A stretch of 53,083 bases of DNA, from NCBI GenBank assembly GCA_030688615.1, contig JAUYIZ010000333.1, positions 1-53,083 of the forward strand, in the 5' to 3' direction. Positions 35,435 to 45,913 of the stretch are shown here, one piece after another (the first letter of the stretch is position 1; every line of letters begins with the position of its first letter). The position numbers and the translations under genes are program-made. The stretch comes from Desulfobacterales bacterium (GTDB taxonomy: Bacteria; Desulfobacterota; Desulfobacteria; Desulfobacterales; JAUYIZ01). The notes under the pieces were generated by a model. That model was not told where the DNA came from, did no database searches, and saw nothing but the letters and a program-made list of their open reading frames with translations.

Positions 35435-35498
35435 GGATTTATCTGTGAGATACAGGGGGGGGTGCGACGGTCGTCTCCGGTCGTCGTTGATTTCATTG

Positions 35499-36323
35499 TC
35501 AACACTCTTTGGTGGAAATAAGCGGGTTGTTACCGAGGACAGGACAGATAAATTCCTGCTCCTTCACCAAGGGTGTGACCTTTTTTGCCACAAGTTGATA
35601 GCGTCCCCTGCCGTCGTGGCAAACAGAGAGCGCCGCCTTGTGATGCCGGGTAGGCTTAAGAAGCCAAAATTGCCAGTGATGCGGGTTCCCGGGCAACCGT
35701 GGGTCAAAAGAGATCCGCAAGGTCTTATTTGCTGAAAAATGAAAGCTGAACTGGTCTAATGGTACCGACAGCCCCATGCCCCGTGCTTTGATATAGGATT
35801 CCTTGAGCGTCCAATAATCGAAAAATCGATCCAGTTTTCTTTCCTCGGACAGGTGGCGCAGATCACTGACTTCTTCCGGGGAAAAAAACCGGTCAGCAAT
35901 TTCCATTGGTTTTCCACGCCGTTCCGTGTCTTCAACATCAACCCCAATGTCCTGATTCAAGGCGATGGCGCATACGATCAGTCCGCGGGTGTGAGAAAGG
36001 TTAAACCGAAGCTGTGAAAAGATTTCCGGGGATAAAATTTCAGGTTTGCCATGATCGTTTCTGGAAAAGCGCCAGCAGCGTGGTGCGACGTCTGCGTAGC
36101 GGGACAAGGTTGCACGGACTACCGCGCGGGCAACCAGGTATTGATGGCGATCTCTATCAAAATAAAACCGTTGCCGCTGAACCTGTTCATCAGGGGACAG
36201 GAGGTTATTATAAGCTGTGAGAAGTCGGGCATCCTGAATTTGATCAGGAAAAGCAAACCACAAGTGAACCTCATGGGGCTTAAGTATTAAAGCCGGAAGT
36301 TTGTCATGAAGATGCCGCATCAT
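35499..36323 (-). CDS. 4'-phosphopantetheinyl transferase, Sfp type
   Basis: The enzyme transfers 4'-phosphopantetheine from CoA to carrier proteins. The 274-residue product has the family motifs IGVDVEDTE (Mg-binding acidic residues) and FFDYWTLKESYIKARG, and NLSHTRGLIVCAIA in between; its size fits the two-lobed Sfp group. The open frame runs upstream into tRNA-Pro, where it reads the familiar tRNA-derived peptide, so the true start is ATG at 36323 or the adjacent one at 36320. No SD can be seen in the 11 bases between tRNA and ATG. No polyketide, peptide or fatty acid synthase gene is nearby. Confidence 0.92.
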   Translation of the reverse strand: MMRHLHDKLPALILKPHEVHLWFAFPDQIQDARLLTAYNNLLSPDEQVQRQRFYFDRDRHQYLVARAVVRATLSRYADVAPRCWRFSRNDHGKPEILSPEIFSQLRFNLSHTRGLIVCAIALNQDIGVDVEDTERRGKPMEIADRFFSPEEVSDLRHLSEERKLDRFFDYWTLKESYIKARGMGLSVPLDQFSFHFSANKTLRISFDPRLPGNPHHWQFWLLKPTRHHKAALSVCHDGRGRYQLVAKKVTPLVKEQEFICPVLGNNPLISTKEC

Positions 36324-36334
36324 AAAAATGTATT

Positions 36335-36411
<77 letters not shown>

Positions 36412-36425
36412 ACATAAGCGTGCAA

Positions 36426-36454
36426 GTACTATCAATTAGAACTTGTATTGTCAA
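36426..36454 (-). promoter_or_regulatory. Putative tRNA-Pro promoter
   Basis: Minus-strand TTGACA (36449-36454) and TAGTAC (36426-36431) are 17 bases apart, just upstream of the tRNA. The -10 agreement is weak. Confidence 0.4.
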
Positions 36455-36557
36455 GAAATTATATGATACTTAATTCCAACGGTCTCATAATAGGTTCTGG
36501 AAAGGCCTTTTAGGGGGGTGTCAAAATTTAAGTTTTATGTTTTAAGGTCGGTTCAGG

Positions 36558-37460
36558 ATGAAAGCAGGGTCAGACAAACTATTGGTGCCGGGGTTCCTGA
36601 TGCCGGGGGACACCATTGGAATCGTTGCTCCTTCCAGTCCGTTTGACATGGAGAATTTTCGCCGGGGCGTGGCGGTGTTGGAAGACATGGGATTTCACGT
36701 CCATGCTCCGGAAGGTCTTTTTAAAAAATCCGCTTATCTTGCCGGTTCGGATTCCCACAGGGCCCGCATGGTCAATCTGCTTTTTTCAAATGCAAAGATC
36801 AAAGGGATCGTCTGCGCCAGGGGCGGGTTCGGCGCTATGCGAATACTTTCGTTGTTAAATTATGAGATTATCATAAAAAACCCCAAGTTTTTCATCGGGT
36901 TCAGCGACATCAGCGCCATTTTGTCGGCATTGTACACCCGATGCGGTCTCATCACCTTTCACGGGCCCATGGTCTCCTCTCTGGGCCGCGCGACTCAGAG
37001 GACAAAGGATGCGCTGCGGTCGGCCCTGCTGGGGGATAAAAAGATTGAAATCCGTTTAAAAAGCGGCGTGACAATTCAATCCGGCGCGACCCGGGGGCCG
37101 GTGATCGGGGGGAACTTAACCACACTGGTTCACCTGATGGGAACTCCATTCATGCCTTCTTTTAAGGGACATATCCTTTTTCTCGAAGACAGGGGAGAAG
37201 CGGCATACCGGATCGATCGGATGCTGACGCAGATGAAGATGGCCGGATGCTTCGATGGCATCCTGGGCCTTGCCCTGGGGTATTTCAACGCGAGAAACCG
37301 CATGCATGAAATTTTTAAAATTGTGGCGCATGTTTTCACGGGGTTGAACATTCCGATCCTGGCAGGGTTTGACGTGGGCCATGGAAGAACCAACCTTACC
37401 CTGCCCCTGGGGCTTCCGGCGGCGCTGGATGCCGACGCGCACGTGCTGCAGTACAGTTAG
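36558..37460 (+). CDS. Muramoyltetrapeptide LD-carboxypeptidase (peptidase S66)
   Basis: LdcA-type enzymes remove the terminal D-Ala from recycled murein tetrapeptides in the cytoplasm. The 300-residue product has the S66 catalytic residues in order: Ser 116 in FFIGFSDISA, Glu 210 in ILFLEDRGEAAYRIDRML, and His 275 in FDVGHGRTNLTLPLG. ARGGFGAMRIL is also a family hallmark. No signal peptide is seen. It leads into a serine hydrolase gene 29 bases downstream and then the mre-rod cluster. Confidence 0.95.
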   Translation: MKAGSDKLLVPGFLMPGDTIGIVAPSSPFDMENFRRGVAVLEDMGFHVHAPEGLFKKSAYLAGSDSHRARMVNLLFSNAKIKGIVCARGGFGAMRILSLLNYEIIIKNPKFFIGFSDISAILSALYTRCGLITFHGPMVSSLGRATQRTKDALRSALLGDKKIEIRLKSGVTIQSGATRGPVIGGNLTTLVHLMGTPFMPSFKGHILFLEDRGEAAYRIDRMLTQMKMAGCFDGILGLALGYFNARNRMHEIFKIVAHVFTGLNIPILAGFDVGHGRTNLTLPLGLPAALDADAHVLQYS

Positions 37461-37489
37461 GGTGAGCCCTTAGCTTTGAGTCGAACACT

Positions 37490-38599
37490 TTGGCCCGTTA
37501 TGATGCGAATATGTTCAAACCGGTAGACCGCCTGATGCGGCAGGGCCTTCTGGATAATGTTTTTCCGGGGGCGGTCCTTCTGGTATCCAAAAATGGCCGG
37601 GTCATTTTTTTTGAGGCTTATGGGTACGCCCATCCCTGCAAGGGATCCGAAATGACCCGGGAGACTTTTTTTGATCTGGCCTCCCTGACCAAACCGCTTG
37701 CGACAACCTTGGCGGTGATGAAGTTGGTTCAAGAAAAAAAAATAACTCTCGATCAGAATTTAGCAACGACCCTGCCGCTGTTTAAAAACACGGACAAAGG
37801 CGGCATAACCATCAGACACCTTTTAAGCCACAGCTCGGGCCTTCCGCCCTACCGGCCCTATTATCTTGAGATGCATTCTGTCCCACCTGGTAACAGACAG
37901 GCCCTCCTGAGGGGCTTGCTGGTAAAAGAGGCCCTGGTCAATCCCATCGGGGGAAAGATGGTCTATAGCGACCTGGGGTTTATGATTCTTGCATGGCTGG
38001 TGGAAACTGTTTCGGGCCGATCATTTGATGGTTTCGTTACCGGAGAAATTTATCATCCACTCGGGCTCGATGATCTTTTTTTTATCAAGACTGATCCGGC
38101 GCGATCCGGAAAAAAAATTGCTGTCACCGAACTCTGCCCATGGCGCAATCTGCTCCTGGAAGGGGTTGTGCACGATGAAAATGCTTTTGTTCAAGGCGGC
38201 ATCGCTGGGCATGCGGGACTTTTCGGGACTGCCGCTGACATTCAGAAACTCCTGCGCACATTAGCGGCAGCCTACCATGGTGAATGCCGGGGCAATATAT
38301 TCCAGAAGGATTTGGTGCATCAGTTTTTTCGGCGTGACCCGATCATTGGCAGACCGCTGGGATTTGATGCGCCGTCCCGAACGGATTCAAGCTGCGGACG
38401 TCATTTTTCCGACAGAAGTGTCGGTCATCTCGGGTTTACCGGAACTTCCTTTTGGATGGACTTGATGCGCTCAGTAATTGTTGTATTACTGACCAACCGG
38501 GTTCATCCAACGCGCGAGAATATTAAAATAAAAACATTCCGTCCCAAGGTTCATGACATGATAATGGAGAATGTTATAGGGACCCCCTTTCCCCAATAA
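37490..38599 (+). CDS. Serine hydrolase of the beta-lactamase/PBP-like fold
   Basis: This class C beta-lactamase-like protein may be a carboxypeptidase or esterase acting on peptidoglycan fragments. The 369-residue reading starts with TTG; ATG at 37511 (MFKPVDRL) is the alternative. The SxxK motif SLTK lies at 65-68, a YSD triad (MVYSDLG) replaces the usual YxN, and GHLGFTGTS takes the place of KTG. No signal sequence is visible, so it probably acts in the cytoplasm. The tight link to the upstream LD-carboxypeptidase gene suggests a murein recycling pair. Confidence 0.88.
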   Translation: MARYDANMFKPVDRLMRQGLLDNVFPGAVLLVSKNGRVIFFEAYGYAHPCKGSEMTRETFFDLASLTKPLATTLAVMKLVQEKKITLDQNLATTLPLFKNTDKGGITIRHLLSHSSGLPPYRPYYLEMHSVPPGNRQALLRGLLVKEALVNPIGGKMVYSDLGFMILAWLVETVSGRSFDGFVTGEIYHPLGLDDLFFIKTDPARSGKKIAVTELCPWRNLLLEGVVHDENAFVQGGIAGHAGLFGTAADIQKLLRTLAAAYHGECRGNIFQKDLVHQFFRRDPIIGRPLGFDAPSRTDSSCGRHFSDRSVGHLGFTGTSFWMDLMRSVIVVLLTNRVHPTRENIKIKTFRPKVHDMIMENVIGTPFPQ

Positions 38600-38708
38600 A
38601 ATTGAGAAGAACCGGACAGAATAATTTCTTCTTGTATTTATTTAATATTTTTGGTAGTGATTCCAATTGATTTTACCGGGGAAAAATTGAGCGCTTCTGT
38701 TGGTTCTA

Positions 38709-39940
<1,232 letters not shown>

Positions 39941-39944
39941 CTTC

Positions 39945-40748
39945 ATGTTCTCAAAGAAGACAGCGATGATTGTCGGCCTAATCGTTCTGATTGCTGTCAA
40001 CCTTATAATCCTTTCAGTGGTCAACAGACGTTCTGCTTCCTATGCACCGGGACGGGTCGCTTTTAGCATTGTTTCCCCTTTTCAGCGCGCCACGGCACGG
40101 TCCATTCGCCTTTTTAGGGAAGTATGGGCGCATTATTTTTTTCTTGTTTCCGCGGCCAAAGAGAGGGATAATCTTAAAAAAGAGGTAAGCCGCGGCATCG
40201 AAAAAAACAACCAGTTCATCGAAACAGAACTTTCCAACCTGAGACTTCGAAGTTTATTGTCTTTCGAAAAAACTGTGGACAGCAGCCTGCTGGCGGCCGA
40301 GGTGATTGGAAAGGACCCCTCTCCATGGTTTAAAACAATGATCATAAATAAGGGGATGGCCGATGGGGTTGAAAAAGGATTCCCCGTGGTGGTTTCCGAA
40401 GGCCTTGTCGGACAGATCGTTGACGTTTCAACAAATTACGCCAAAGTGCTGCTCTTGGTGGACCACAACAGTGCCGTGGATTCCATGGTGCAAAGATCCA
40501 GGGCAAGGGGAATCGTTAAAGGTGAGTCTGCAACCCGTTTTATTTTTAAGTATGTGTTAAATAAAGAAGATGTTAAAACCGGCGACAATGTGATTTCGTC
40601 CGGGCTGGATGGCGTTTTCCCGAAAGGATTACGAATCGGTGCGGTTACAGCCATTCAGCAGCGGCGTTCAGGGATTTTTCAGGAAGTGGTTGTAAAACCC
40701 TATGTTGATTTTGAAAAACTTGAAGAAGTATTAGTATTGCTTAAATAA
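39945..40748 (+). CDS. mreC: Rod shape-determining protein MreC
   Basis: MreC is a periplasmic scaffold anchored by one N-terminal membrane helix (residues about 7-26, IVGLIVLIAVNLIILSVV). A coiled-coil stretch follows (KERDNLKKEVSRGIEKNNQF) and then the beta-barrel part with VIGKDPSPWFKTMIINKG and FPVVVSEGLVGQIVDVS, the family signatures. The 267-residue length is typical. It follows mreB after four bases. Confidence 0.96.
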   Translation: MFSKKTAMIVGLIVLIAVNLIILSVVNRRSASYAPGRVAFSIVSPFQRATARSIRLFREVWAHYFFLVSAAKERDNLKKEVSRGIEKNNQFIETELSNLRLRSLLSFEKTVDSSLLAAEVIGKDPSPWFKTMIINKGMADGVEKGFPVVVSEGLVGQIVDVSTNYAKVLLLVDHNSAVDSMVQRSRARGIVKGESATRFIFKYVLNKEDVKTGDNVISSGLDGVFPKGLRIGAVTAIQQRRSGIFQEVVVKPYVDFEKLEEVLVLLK

Positions 40749-40761
40749 ATTCGGGGCATCG

Positions 40762-41247
40762 GTGAATTATATTATTTATACCATATCCTGCCTGTGTCTG
40801 GTCATTATTCAGACCACGATTCTGCCTTTTAGCCCGTTTGGGAATAAATTTTACGATCTCCTGTCCCCGCTGGTTATTTTTTTCGGACTATTCCGTCCTG
40901 TGCGGGAAGGCATACCGGTCGTTCTGGTGACCGGATTTATAATGGACGGCCTTTCCGGGGGGCCTGCAGGACTCTATGCCACCACATATTTCTGGCTGCT
41001 TATCGCGGTAAAGTTTATCATTCAATATTTGCATGAAAACAATCGTATCCTGTGGCCGATTGTCGTTATTCTGGGGGTCTTGATTGAAAATTTGATGATT
41101 TATGCCATTGTTTCCCTGGTCAGCCCGCATTACCAGTTTAACATGTCAGATATCAAAGCCGTTTCAATACAGCTGGTATGGGCCGGGTTAACCGGGCCGA
41201 TGATCCTTATGTTTTTATATGCGGTGCTGCGTATCCGCGCGCTTTAG
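40762..41247 (+). CDS. mreD: Rod shape-determining protein MreD
   Basis: MreD is a small polytopic membrane protein of the elongasome. The 161-residue product has about five hydrophobic segments and the recognisable GFIMDGLSGGPAGLYATTYF. The start is GTG at 40762, 13 bases after mreC, with GGGGCATCG upstream. Sequence identity in this family is low, so position between mreC and mrdA carries much of the weight. Confidence 0.93.
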   Translation: MNYIIYTISCLCLVIIQTTILPFSPFGNKFYDLLSPLVIFFGLFRPVREGIPVVLVTGFIMDGLSGGPAGLYATTYFWLLIAVKFIIQYLHENNRILWPIVVILGVLIENLMIYAIVSLVSPHYQFNMSDIKAVSIQLVWAGLTGPMILMFLYAVLRIRAL

Positions 41248-41288
41248 TGTTTCAGGCGGATGCTGCGGATGGACACGAGGTGAATTTT

Positions 41289-43124
41289 TTGGAAAAAACC
41301 CTGGACAAGTACTTAGATACCGTGGACGGCGACTGGTATAAACAACGTATCGCCCAGGCGCTGTTTTTTTTAATTGCGGGCTTTATGATTCTTGTGGCTC
41401 GCCTTTTCTATCTGCAGGTCATTGAAGGGCAGGAGTTCCGGCGGCTTTCTGAAAACAACAGCATCCGGCTGCAAACCATTGATCCTCCGAGAGGAATGAT
41501 TTTTGACCGTAAGGGGAAATTGCTGGTGGATAACCGGCCTTCTTTTGATTTGAGCATCACACGAAAGGACGCCAAACCGATCGAGCGCACGGTGGAAAAC
41601 CTGTCCGCTTATATCGGTGTCTCGGCTGAGGAGCTTATGTCCAAAATAAGGCGGAACCCTAATATTTCCTCCTACAAGCCGATTTTGTTAAAGCAGGATA
41701 TCGGCAGGGAGGCGCTGGCCGCCATTGAGGTGCACAATTTGGACCTTCCGGGTGTTCTGGTCTATGTAACTCCGCGACGGGAATACATTAAGAAACAGAA
41801 TGCAGCGCACATTTTAGGATATTTAGGTGAAATCAATTCCAAGGAACTAAAAAGCGGGAAATATCCGTACAGTAACATAGGTGACTTTATTGGAAAATTC
41901 GGGGTTGAAAGAACCTATGAGCATCTTCTGATGGGGAAACAGGGGGGGCGACAGGTAGAAGTCAATGCATCCGGGCAGGTGGTCCGGGTGCTGAAAACCG
42001 TCCAGGCCCAACCGGGGCATGCAATTTATCTAACAATTGATCAGCAGTTGCAGGAAAAAGCGGAAAATCTTCTGGGCGGTCATGTGGGCGCCATCGTGGC
42101 AATGGAGCCGGGCACAGGCAATATTCTTGCAATGGCAAGCAGCCCTTCTTTTGATCAGAACGCTTTTGTCGGCCGGTTGTCCTTTAAGGAATGGAATGAA
42201 CTTGCGTCCAACCCGTTCCGGCCCATGGAGAACAAGGCGATACAGGCTGAATACCCGCCGGCTTCGGTGTTTAAGATTGTCACGGCCATAGCCGGCTTAG
42301 AGGAAGGGGTCATCACCGAAAACAGCTCATTCTACTGTCCGGGGTACTATGAATATGGAGATCGCGTTTTTCACTGCTGGAACAAATTTGGTCATGGACA
42401 GGTTAATGTCGTCAAGGCCTTGACCGTTTCTTGCGATGTCTTTTTTTATCAGCTCGGTCAAAAGCTGGGGATTGAACGACTGTCTCGATATGCCCGGTTA
42501 TTGGGATTAGGGGCGCCTACCGGAGTGGACCTGGAACATGAAGCCAAAGGACTGGTTCCAACTCCGGCCTGGAAAAAACACAAACTGGGCCAGTCCTGGC
42601 AGGGGGGGGAAACGCTTTTGGCCGCCATCGGCCAGAGTTATAGTTTGGCCACCCCGCTGCAAATGGCGTCGTTGCTATCAGTGGTTGCCAACGAAGGCAA
42701 ACGATACAGGCCCACCATATTGAAAGAAATCATTTCTGCCGATGGAGAGGCGATTTTCCTGGGAAAAAGTCAGACCACCGGACATCTTCCTGTCAGTCCG
42801 GAGACCATCCGGGTTGTAAAAAAAGGATTGTGGAACGTCGTGAACAGCAGCGCGGGGACAGCCCATGACATCAGGTTGGAAGGGGTTGAGATCAGCGGAA
42901 AAACCGGAACAGCCCAGGTTGTCGGCCGGGAGAAATTCAATGGGGTAAAAACCGAGGACATCCCCTATCAGGTAAGGCCGCATGCATGGTTTGCCGGTTA
43001 TGCTCCTGCCGGCGACCCCCAGATAGCTGTTTCCGTTATTATCGAGCATGGCGCAAGCGGCTCCAAAACAGCGGCGCCCATTGCCAGGGATGTTATCCGG
43101 GAATATTTGAGAAAAGGGCGATAG
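41289..43124 (+). CDS. mrdA: Penicillin-binding protein 2 (elongasome transpeptidase)
   Basis: PBP2 crosslinks lateral-wall peptidoglycan with RodA. I start at TTG 41289, five bases after GAGGTGA; a GTG at 41280 and an open frame back into mreD exist but lack an SD. One N-terminal membrane helix (QALFFLIAGFMILVARLFYL), a dimerisation domain with PPRGMIFDRKGKLLVDNRP, and the transpeptidase motifs SxxK (PPASVFKIV), SCD (TVSCDVFFYQLG) and KTG (GKTGTAQVV) are seen. About 612 residues. Confidence 0.96.
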   Translation: MEKTLDKYLDTVDGDWYKQRIAQALFFLIAGFMILVARLFYLQVIEGQEFRRLSENNSIRLQTIDPPRGMIFDRKGKLLVDNRPSFDLSITRKDAKPIERTVENLSAYIGVSAEELMSKIRRNPNISSYKPILLKQDIGREALAAIEVHNLDLPGVLVYVTPRREYIKKQNAAHILGYLGEINSKELKSGKYPYSNIGDFIGKFGVERTYEHLLMGKQGGRQVEVNASGQVVRVLKTVQAQPGHAIYLTIDQQLQEKAENLLGGHVGAIVAMEPGTGNILAMASSPSFDQNAFVGRLSFKEWNELASNPFRPMENKAIQAEYPPASVFKIVTAIAGLEEGVITENSSFYCPGYYEYGDRVFHCWNKFGHGQVNVVKALTVSCDVFFYQLGQKLGIERLSRYARLLGLGAPTGVDLEHEAKGLVPTPAWKKHKLGQSWQGGETLLAAIGQSYSLATPLQMASLLSVVANEGKRYRPTILKEIISADGEAIFLGKSQTTGHLPVSPETIRVVKKGLWNVVNSSAGTAHDIRLEGVEISGKTGTAQVVGREKFNGVKTEDIPYQVRPHAWFAGYAPAGDPQIAVSVIIEHGASGSKTAAPIARDVIREYLRKGR

Positions 43125-43127
43125 GGG

Positions 43128-44234
43128 ATGTTTGATCGGCGACTCGTTGAAAATTTTGACTGGGGGTTATTGGGCATGACCCTGCTGATCGGCTGTTTTG
43201 GGATCATCATTCTTTACAGCGCGGTGGCATCCGGGGGAACGTTTCCGCAAAAGACACTCTTTGTCAAACAGCTCTTCTGGTATACGGCCGGTTTGATGGT
43301 AATGATTGCAAGTTTTTTAATTAATTATAGATATCTGGAAAAATGGGCGCATATGGTTTACGGCATTTCCATTTTTTTCCTGGTCGCCGTGTTAATATTC
43401 GGCAAGCAGATCGGCGGTTCGCGGCGGTGGCTGGTTTTCGGGCCGGTTTCATTCCAGCCGTCGGAACTGGCCAAGGTGGCTGTAATTGTCGTTATGGCGC
43501 GGTATTATTCCAAACGGGTAAGCAATGAAGGGTTTACCTGGCAGGAGCTGTTAACGCCATTCATCTTGATGCTGCTGCCTGTTTTATTAATCGTCAACCA
43601 GCCCGACCTGGGGACGGCAATCCTCATCGTCCTGATTTCAGGCACCTTGATGCTGTTTGCCAAAATTGAAAGGCGTTCCCTGTTGTTTATTGCACTGCTG
43701 TCCTGCGCGGCTGTTCCGATGGTTTGGTTTTTTCTGAAAGAATATCAAAAGCAGCGTATTCTCACGTTTTTAAATCCCGATCGTGACCCGTTGGGCGCTG
43801 GGTATCATATCATTCAGTCCAAAATTGCCATAGGTTCTGGCATGGTGGGCGGAAAGGGGTTTTTAAAAGGGACCCAGAATGCATTGTCCTTTCTTCCCGA
43901 ACACCATACGGATTTCATCTTTTCTGTGCTCGCGGAGGAATGGGGATTTGTCGGGTCCATGGTGGTTTTGTTTATCTTTCTGTTTATCATTTTCAGGGGG
44001 CTGCATATCGCGTATCGGTGCCGGGATTCCTTCGGCACGCTCCTTTCCTTGGGGATTACCGCAATTATTTTTTGGCAGGTTTTTATCAATGTCGGGATGG
44101 CAATGGGACTGATGCCGGTGGTGGGCGTTACGCTGCCTTTTGTCAGCTATGGCGGCTCGTCGCTGGTTACGAATATGCTTTGTGTGGGTATTTTGATCAA
44201 TGTGAGCATGAGAAGATTTATGTTCGAGCCGTAA
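43128..44234 (+). CDS. rodA: RodA, SEDS peptidoglycan glycosyltransferase
   Basis: RodA polymerises lipid II with PBP2 during elongation. The 368-residue product has about ten membrane helices. Family motifs are SRRWLVFGPVSFQPSELAKV, NQPDLGTA, ERRSLLF and near the end GVTLPFVSYGGSSLVTNM. Its ATG follows the mrdA stop by three bases with a good GGGG. Among SEDS proteins, FtsW is excluded mainly by position in the mre cluster. Confidence 0.97.
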   Translation: MFDRRLVENFDWGLLGMTLLIGCFGIIILYSAVASGGTFPQKTLFVKQLFWYTAGLMVMIASFLINYRYLEKWAHMVYGISIFFLVAVLIFGKQIGGSRRWLVFGPVSFQPSELAKVAVIVVMARYYSKRVSNEGFTWQELLTPFILMLLPVLLIVNQPDLGTAILIVLISGTLMLFAKIERRSLLFIALLSCAAVPMVWFFLKEYQKQRILTFLNPDRDPLGAGYHIIQSKIAIGSGMVGGKGFLKGTQNALSFLPEHHTDFIFSVLAEEWGFVGSMVVLFIFLFIIFRGLHIAYRCRDSFGTLLSLGITAIIFWQVFINVGMAMGLMPVVGVTLPFVSYGGSSLVTNMLCVGILINVSMRRFMFEP

Positions 44235-44249
44235 CATGCGGAGATAGGA

Positions 44250-44645
44250 GTGAAAAAGGCAAAACATACGGATGCCACAGCAACTTATATCGGTGCCGAT
44301 GCAGTTATCCGGGGAGAAATCCAGTTCGTCGGCACAATAAGAATTGACGGAAAAGTGGAAGGTAAAATTATCAGCGATGCGGGTGTGGCTATTGTTGCCG
44401 AAAATGCACTTGTCAAAGCGGATATCAATGTTTCGGTTGCAATTGTTTCCGGACAGGTCCATGGAAATATTTACGCGAACCGCAGAATTGAGATTTATCC
44501 TCCCGGGCGCGTGGATGGAAATGTCATGGCGCCGGTTATCTCGGTGGAGGCGGGCTCTGTCATTAATGGAACCTGTGCCATAACCGCCCGGACGATATCT
44601 TTTGAGAAGGAAGGCGGGGCCCCGGACGCAGCCTTGACAGTTTAA
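44250..44645 (+). CDS. Bactofilin
   Basis: Bactofilins are beta-helical polymers that act as scaffolds for localised wall synthesis and other processes. The 131-residue product is almost entirely the DUF583 beta-helix: YIGADAVIRGEIQFVGTIRI, DGKVEGKI, VHGNIYANRRIEIYPPGRVDGNV. GTG is the start codon, preceded by GGAGATAGGAGTG. It lies 15 bases after rodA on the same strand, so it probably belongs to the elongasome transcript. Confidence 0.92.
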   Translation: MKKAKHTDATATYIGADAVIRGEIQFVGTIRIDGKVEGKIISDAGVAIVAENALVKADINVSVAIVSGQVHGNIYANRRIEIYPPGRVDGNVMAPVISVEAGSVINGTCAITARTISFEKEGGAPDAALTV

Positions 44646-44722
44646 CACCTTCTCCGGACCTGTCATCTTTCCGAACCCTCCGCAACGGAATTCGTGCGGG
44701 GCGAACTGAAAAAGGAGTGCAT

Positions 44723-44745
44723 TCCCTGCAGCTTGCGGCGGGGTT
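44723..44745. repeat. Copy of a dispersed CCCTGCAG/GCGGGG palindromic word
   Basis: TTCCCTGCAGCTTGCGGCGG resembles CGCAGCTTGCTGCGGGG at 29169-29185 and the GAAGCTCCCTGCAG words at 33197 and 53049. It lies in the 252-base gap between the bactofilin gene and atpF'. Confidence 0.45.
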
Positions 44746-44781
44746 CTTCCATTTGGGATCCATAATATTTCCAAAAACCAT

Positions 44782-44810
44782 TTGACAAATTACGGGGGCT
44801 GATGTTACAG
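44782..44810 (+). promoter_or_regulatory. Putative promoter of the ATP synthase operon
   Basis: TTGACA (44782-44787) is perfect, but the -10 candidate TTACAG (44805-44810, 17-base spacer) or TACAGA one base on is poor. It is the best candidate in the 252 bases before atpF'. Confidence 0.35.
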
Positions 44811-44897
44811 ACGACGCGAATTCTTTAGAGTTATTAAGACATCAGGGGTGAGTTAGTGCCATAGCGGTGTGCCCAATGTGGGGAAGGAGGATCTCTT

Positions 44898-45323
44898 TTG
44901 ATAGACATCAACGAGTCGGTCGTCATTCAGATCGTCAATTTTATTTTATTGATATGGGTGCTTAATGCCGTTTTGTTTAAACCCGTTCGCGCGATCATGA
45001 ACAAAAGGAAGGAAAAAGTAAACGGGCTGGAGAAAAACATTAATGATTTCCTGCTGAGTGCGAAAGAGAAGCAGGATACGTTTTCTTCAGGGCTGAAGGC
45101 GGCCAGGGACAAAGGTCTAAAAGAAAAAGAAGCTTTGATTCAGAAGGCATCCGCAGAAGAAGAGGAGATCATCAAAAAAATTAATCAAAAGGCCCAGAGT
45201 GACTTGCTGAAGATCCGTGAAAAAATTGTTCAAGAGGCGGACGATGTCAGAAACTCCCTCCGGAAGGAAATCGATTCCTTTGCCGGTTTAATTGCCCGAA
45301 AACTTCTCGGCAGGAGCGTATGA
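44898..45323 (+). CDS. atpF': ATP synthase F0 subunit b'
   Basis: b' pairs with b to form the peripheral stalk. The 141-residue product has one N-terminal membrane helix (VVIQIVNFILLIWVLNAVLF) with the family KPVRAIMNKRKEKV after it, then a long charged coiled coil. It starts with TTG behind a strong GGAAGGAGG. Two separate b-type genes in tandem (b' and b) fit deltaproteobacteria. Genes for subunits a and c are not upstream. Confidence 0.9.
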   Translation: MIDINESVVIQIVNFILLIWVLNAVLFKPVRAIMNKRKEKVNGLEKNINDFLLSAKEKQDTFSSGLKAARDKGLKEKEALIQKASAEEEEIIKKINQKAQSDLLKIREKIVQEADDVRNSLRKEIDSFAGLIARKLLGRSV

Positions 45324-45913
45324 TGCAGCAGCGGGATTTAAAAAAATTTTTACTGTTGCTGGCCGTCATGCTGATCCTCCCTTTTTCCACCGCCCAAGGC
45401 GCGTCGGACGGAGAGCATGGCTCCGGCGAATCAATTGAATGGCAGGCAACCGATACCTATCGGGTGATGAATTTTGTCGTTCTGGCGGCGGGCCTTTTTT
45501 TTCTTTTGAGAAAACCGATCGCCCAGAGTTTTAACTCCAGAATCAGCCGGATCAGAGATCAGCTTGCAGAACTGGAGGAAAAAAAGAAAACTGCTGAGAA
45601 AGAGCTTGCCCGATACGAGGAAAAACTGACAGCCCTGGATGAAGAGGCAAAAAAAATACTGGACGACTTCATCCAACAGGGAAACGAAGCCCGGATAAGA
45701 ATCATTGAAGAGGCCAACTCTCTGGCTGAAAGAATTGAAAAAGAGTCGATTAAGACCATAAAGCATGAGTTTAAACAGTCTAAAATGAAACTGCAGCAAG
45801 ACATTCTGAACCAATCTATTTTAAAGGCTGAAGAAATAATCAGGGATAAAATTACCGATAAAGACCAAGCTGTCTTGATCGATGAATATTTAAAGAAGGT
45901 GGTGTTGCTGTGA
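45320..45913 (+). CDS. atpF: ATP synthase F0 subunit b
   Basis: This is the second peripheral-stalk subunit, 197 residues. A hydrophobic N-terminus ending in STAQGAS looks like a cleaved signal peptide; after an acidic spacer a true membrane helix (YRVMNFVVLAAGLFFLLRKPIA) and a long coiled coil (LAELEEKKKTAEKELARYEEKL in pieces) follow. It overlaps atpF' by four bases (ATGATG) and atpH by four bases. Confidence 0.92.
   Translation: MMQQRDLKKFLLLLAVMLILPFSTAQGASDGEHGSGESIEWQATDTYRVMNFVVLAAGLFFLLRKPIAQSFNSRISRIRDQLAELEEKKKTAEKELARYEEKLTALDEEAKKILDDFIQQGNEARIRIIEEANSLAERIEKESIKTIKHEFKQSKMKLQQDILNQSILKAEEIIRDKITDKDQAVLIDEYLKKVVLL

Noticed and set aside
43863-44774. 303-codon minus-strand frame opposite rodA, bactofilin and the following gap
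   Set aside because: It is long but rich in His, Arg and Asn with no domain, and lies antisense to two clearly real genes.
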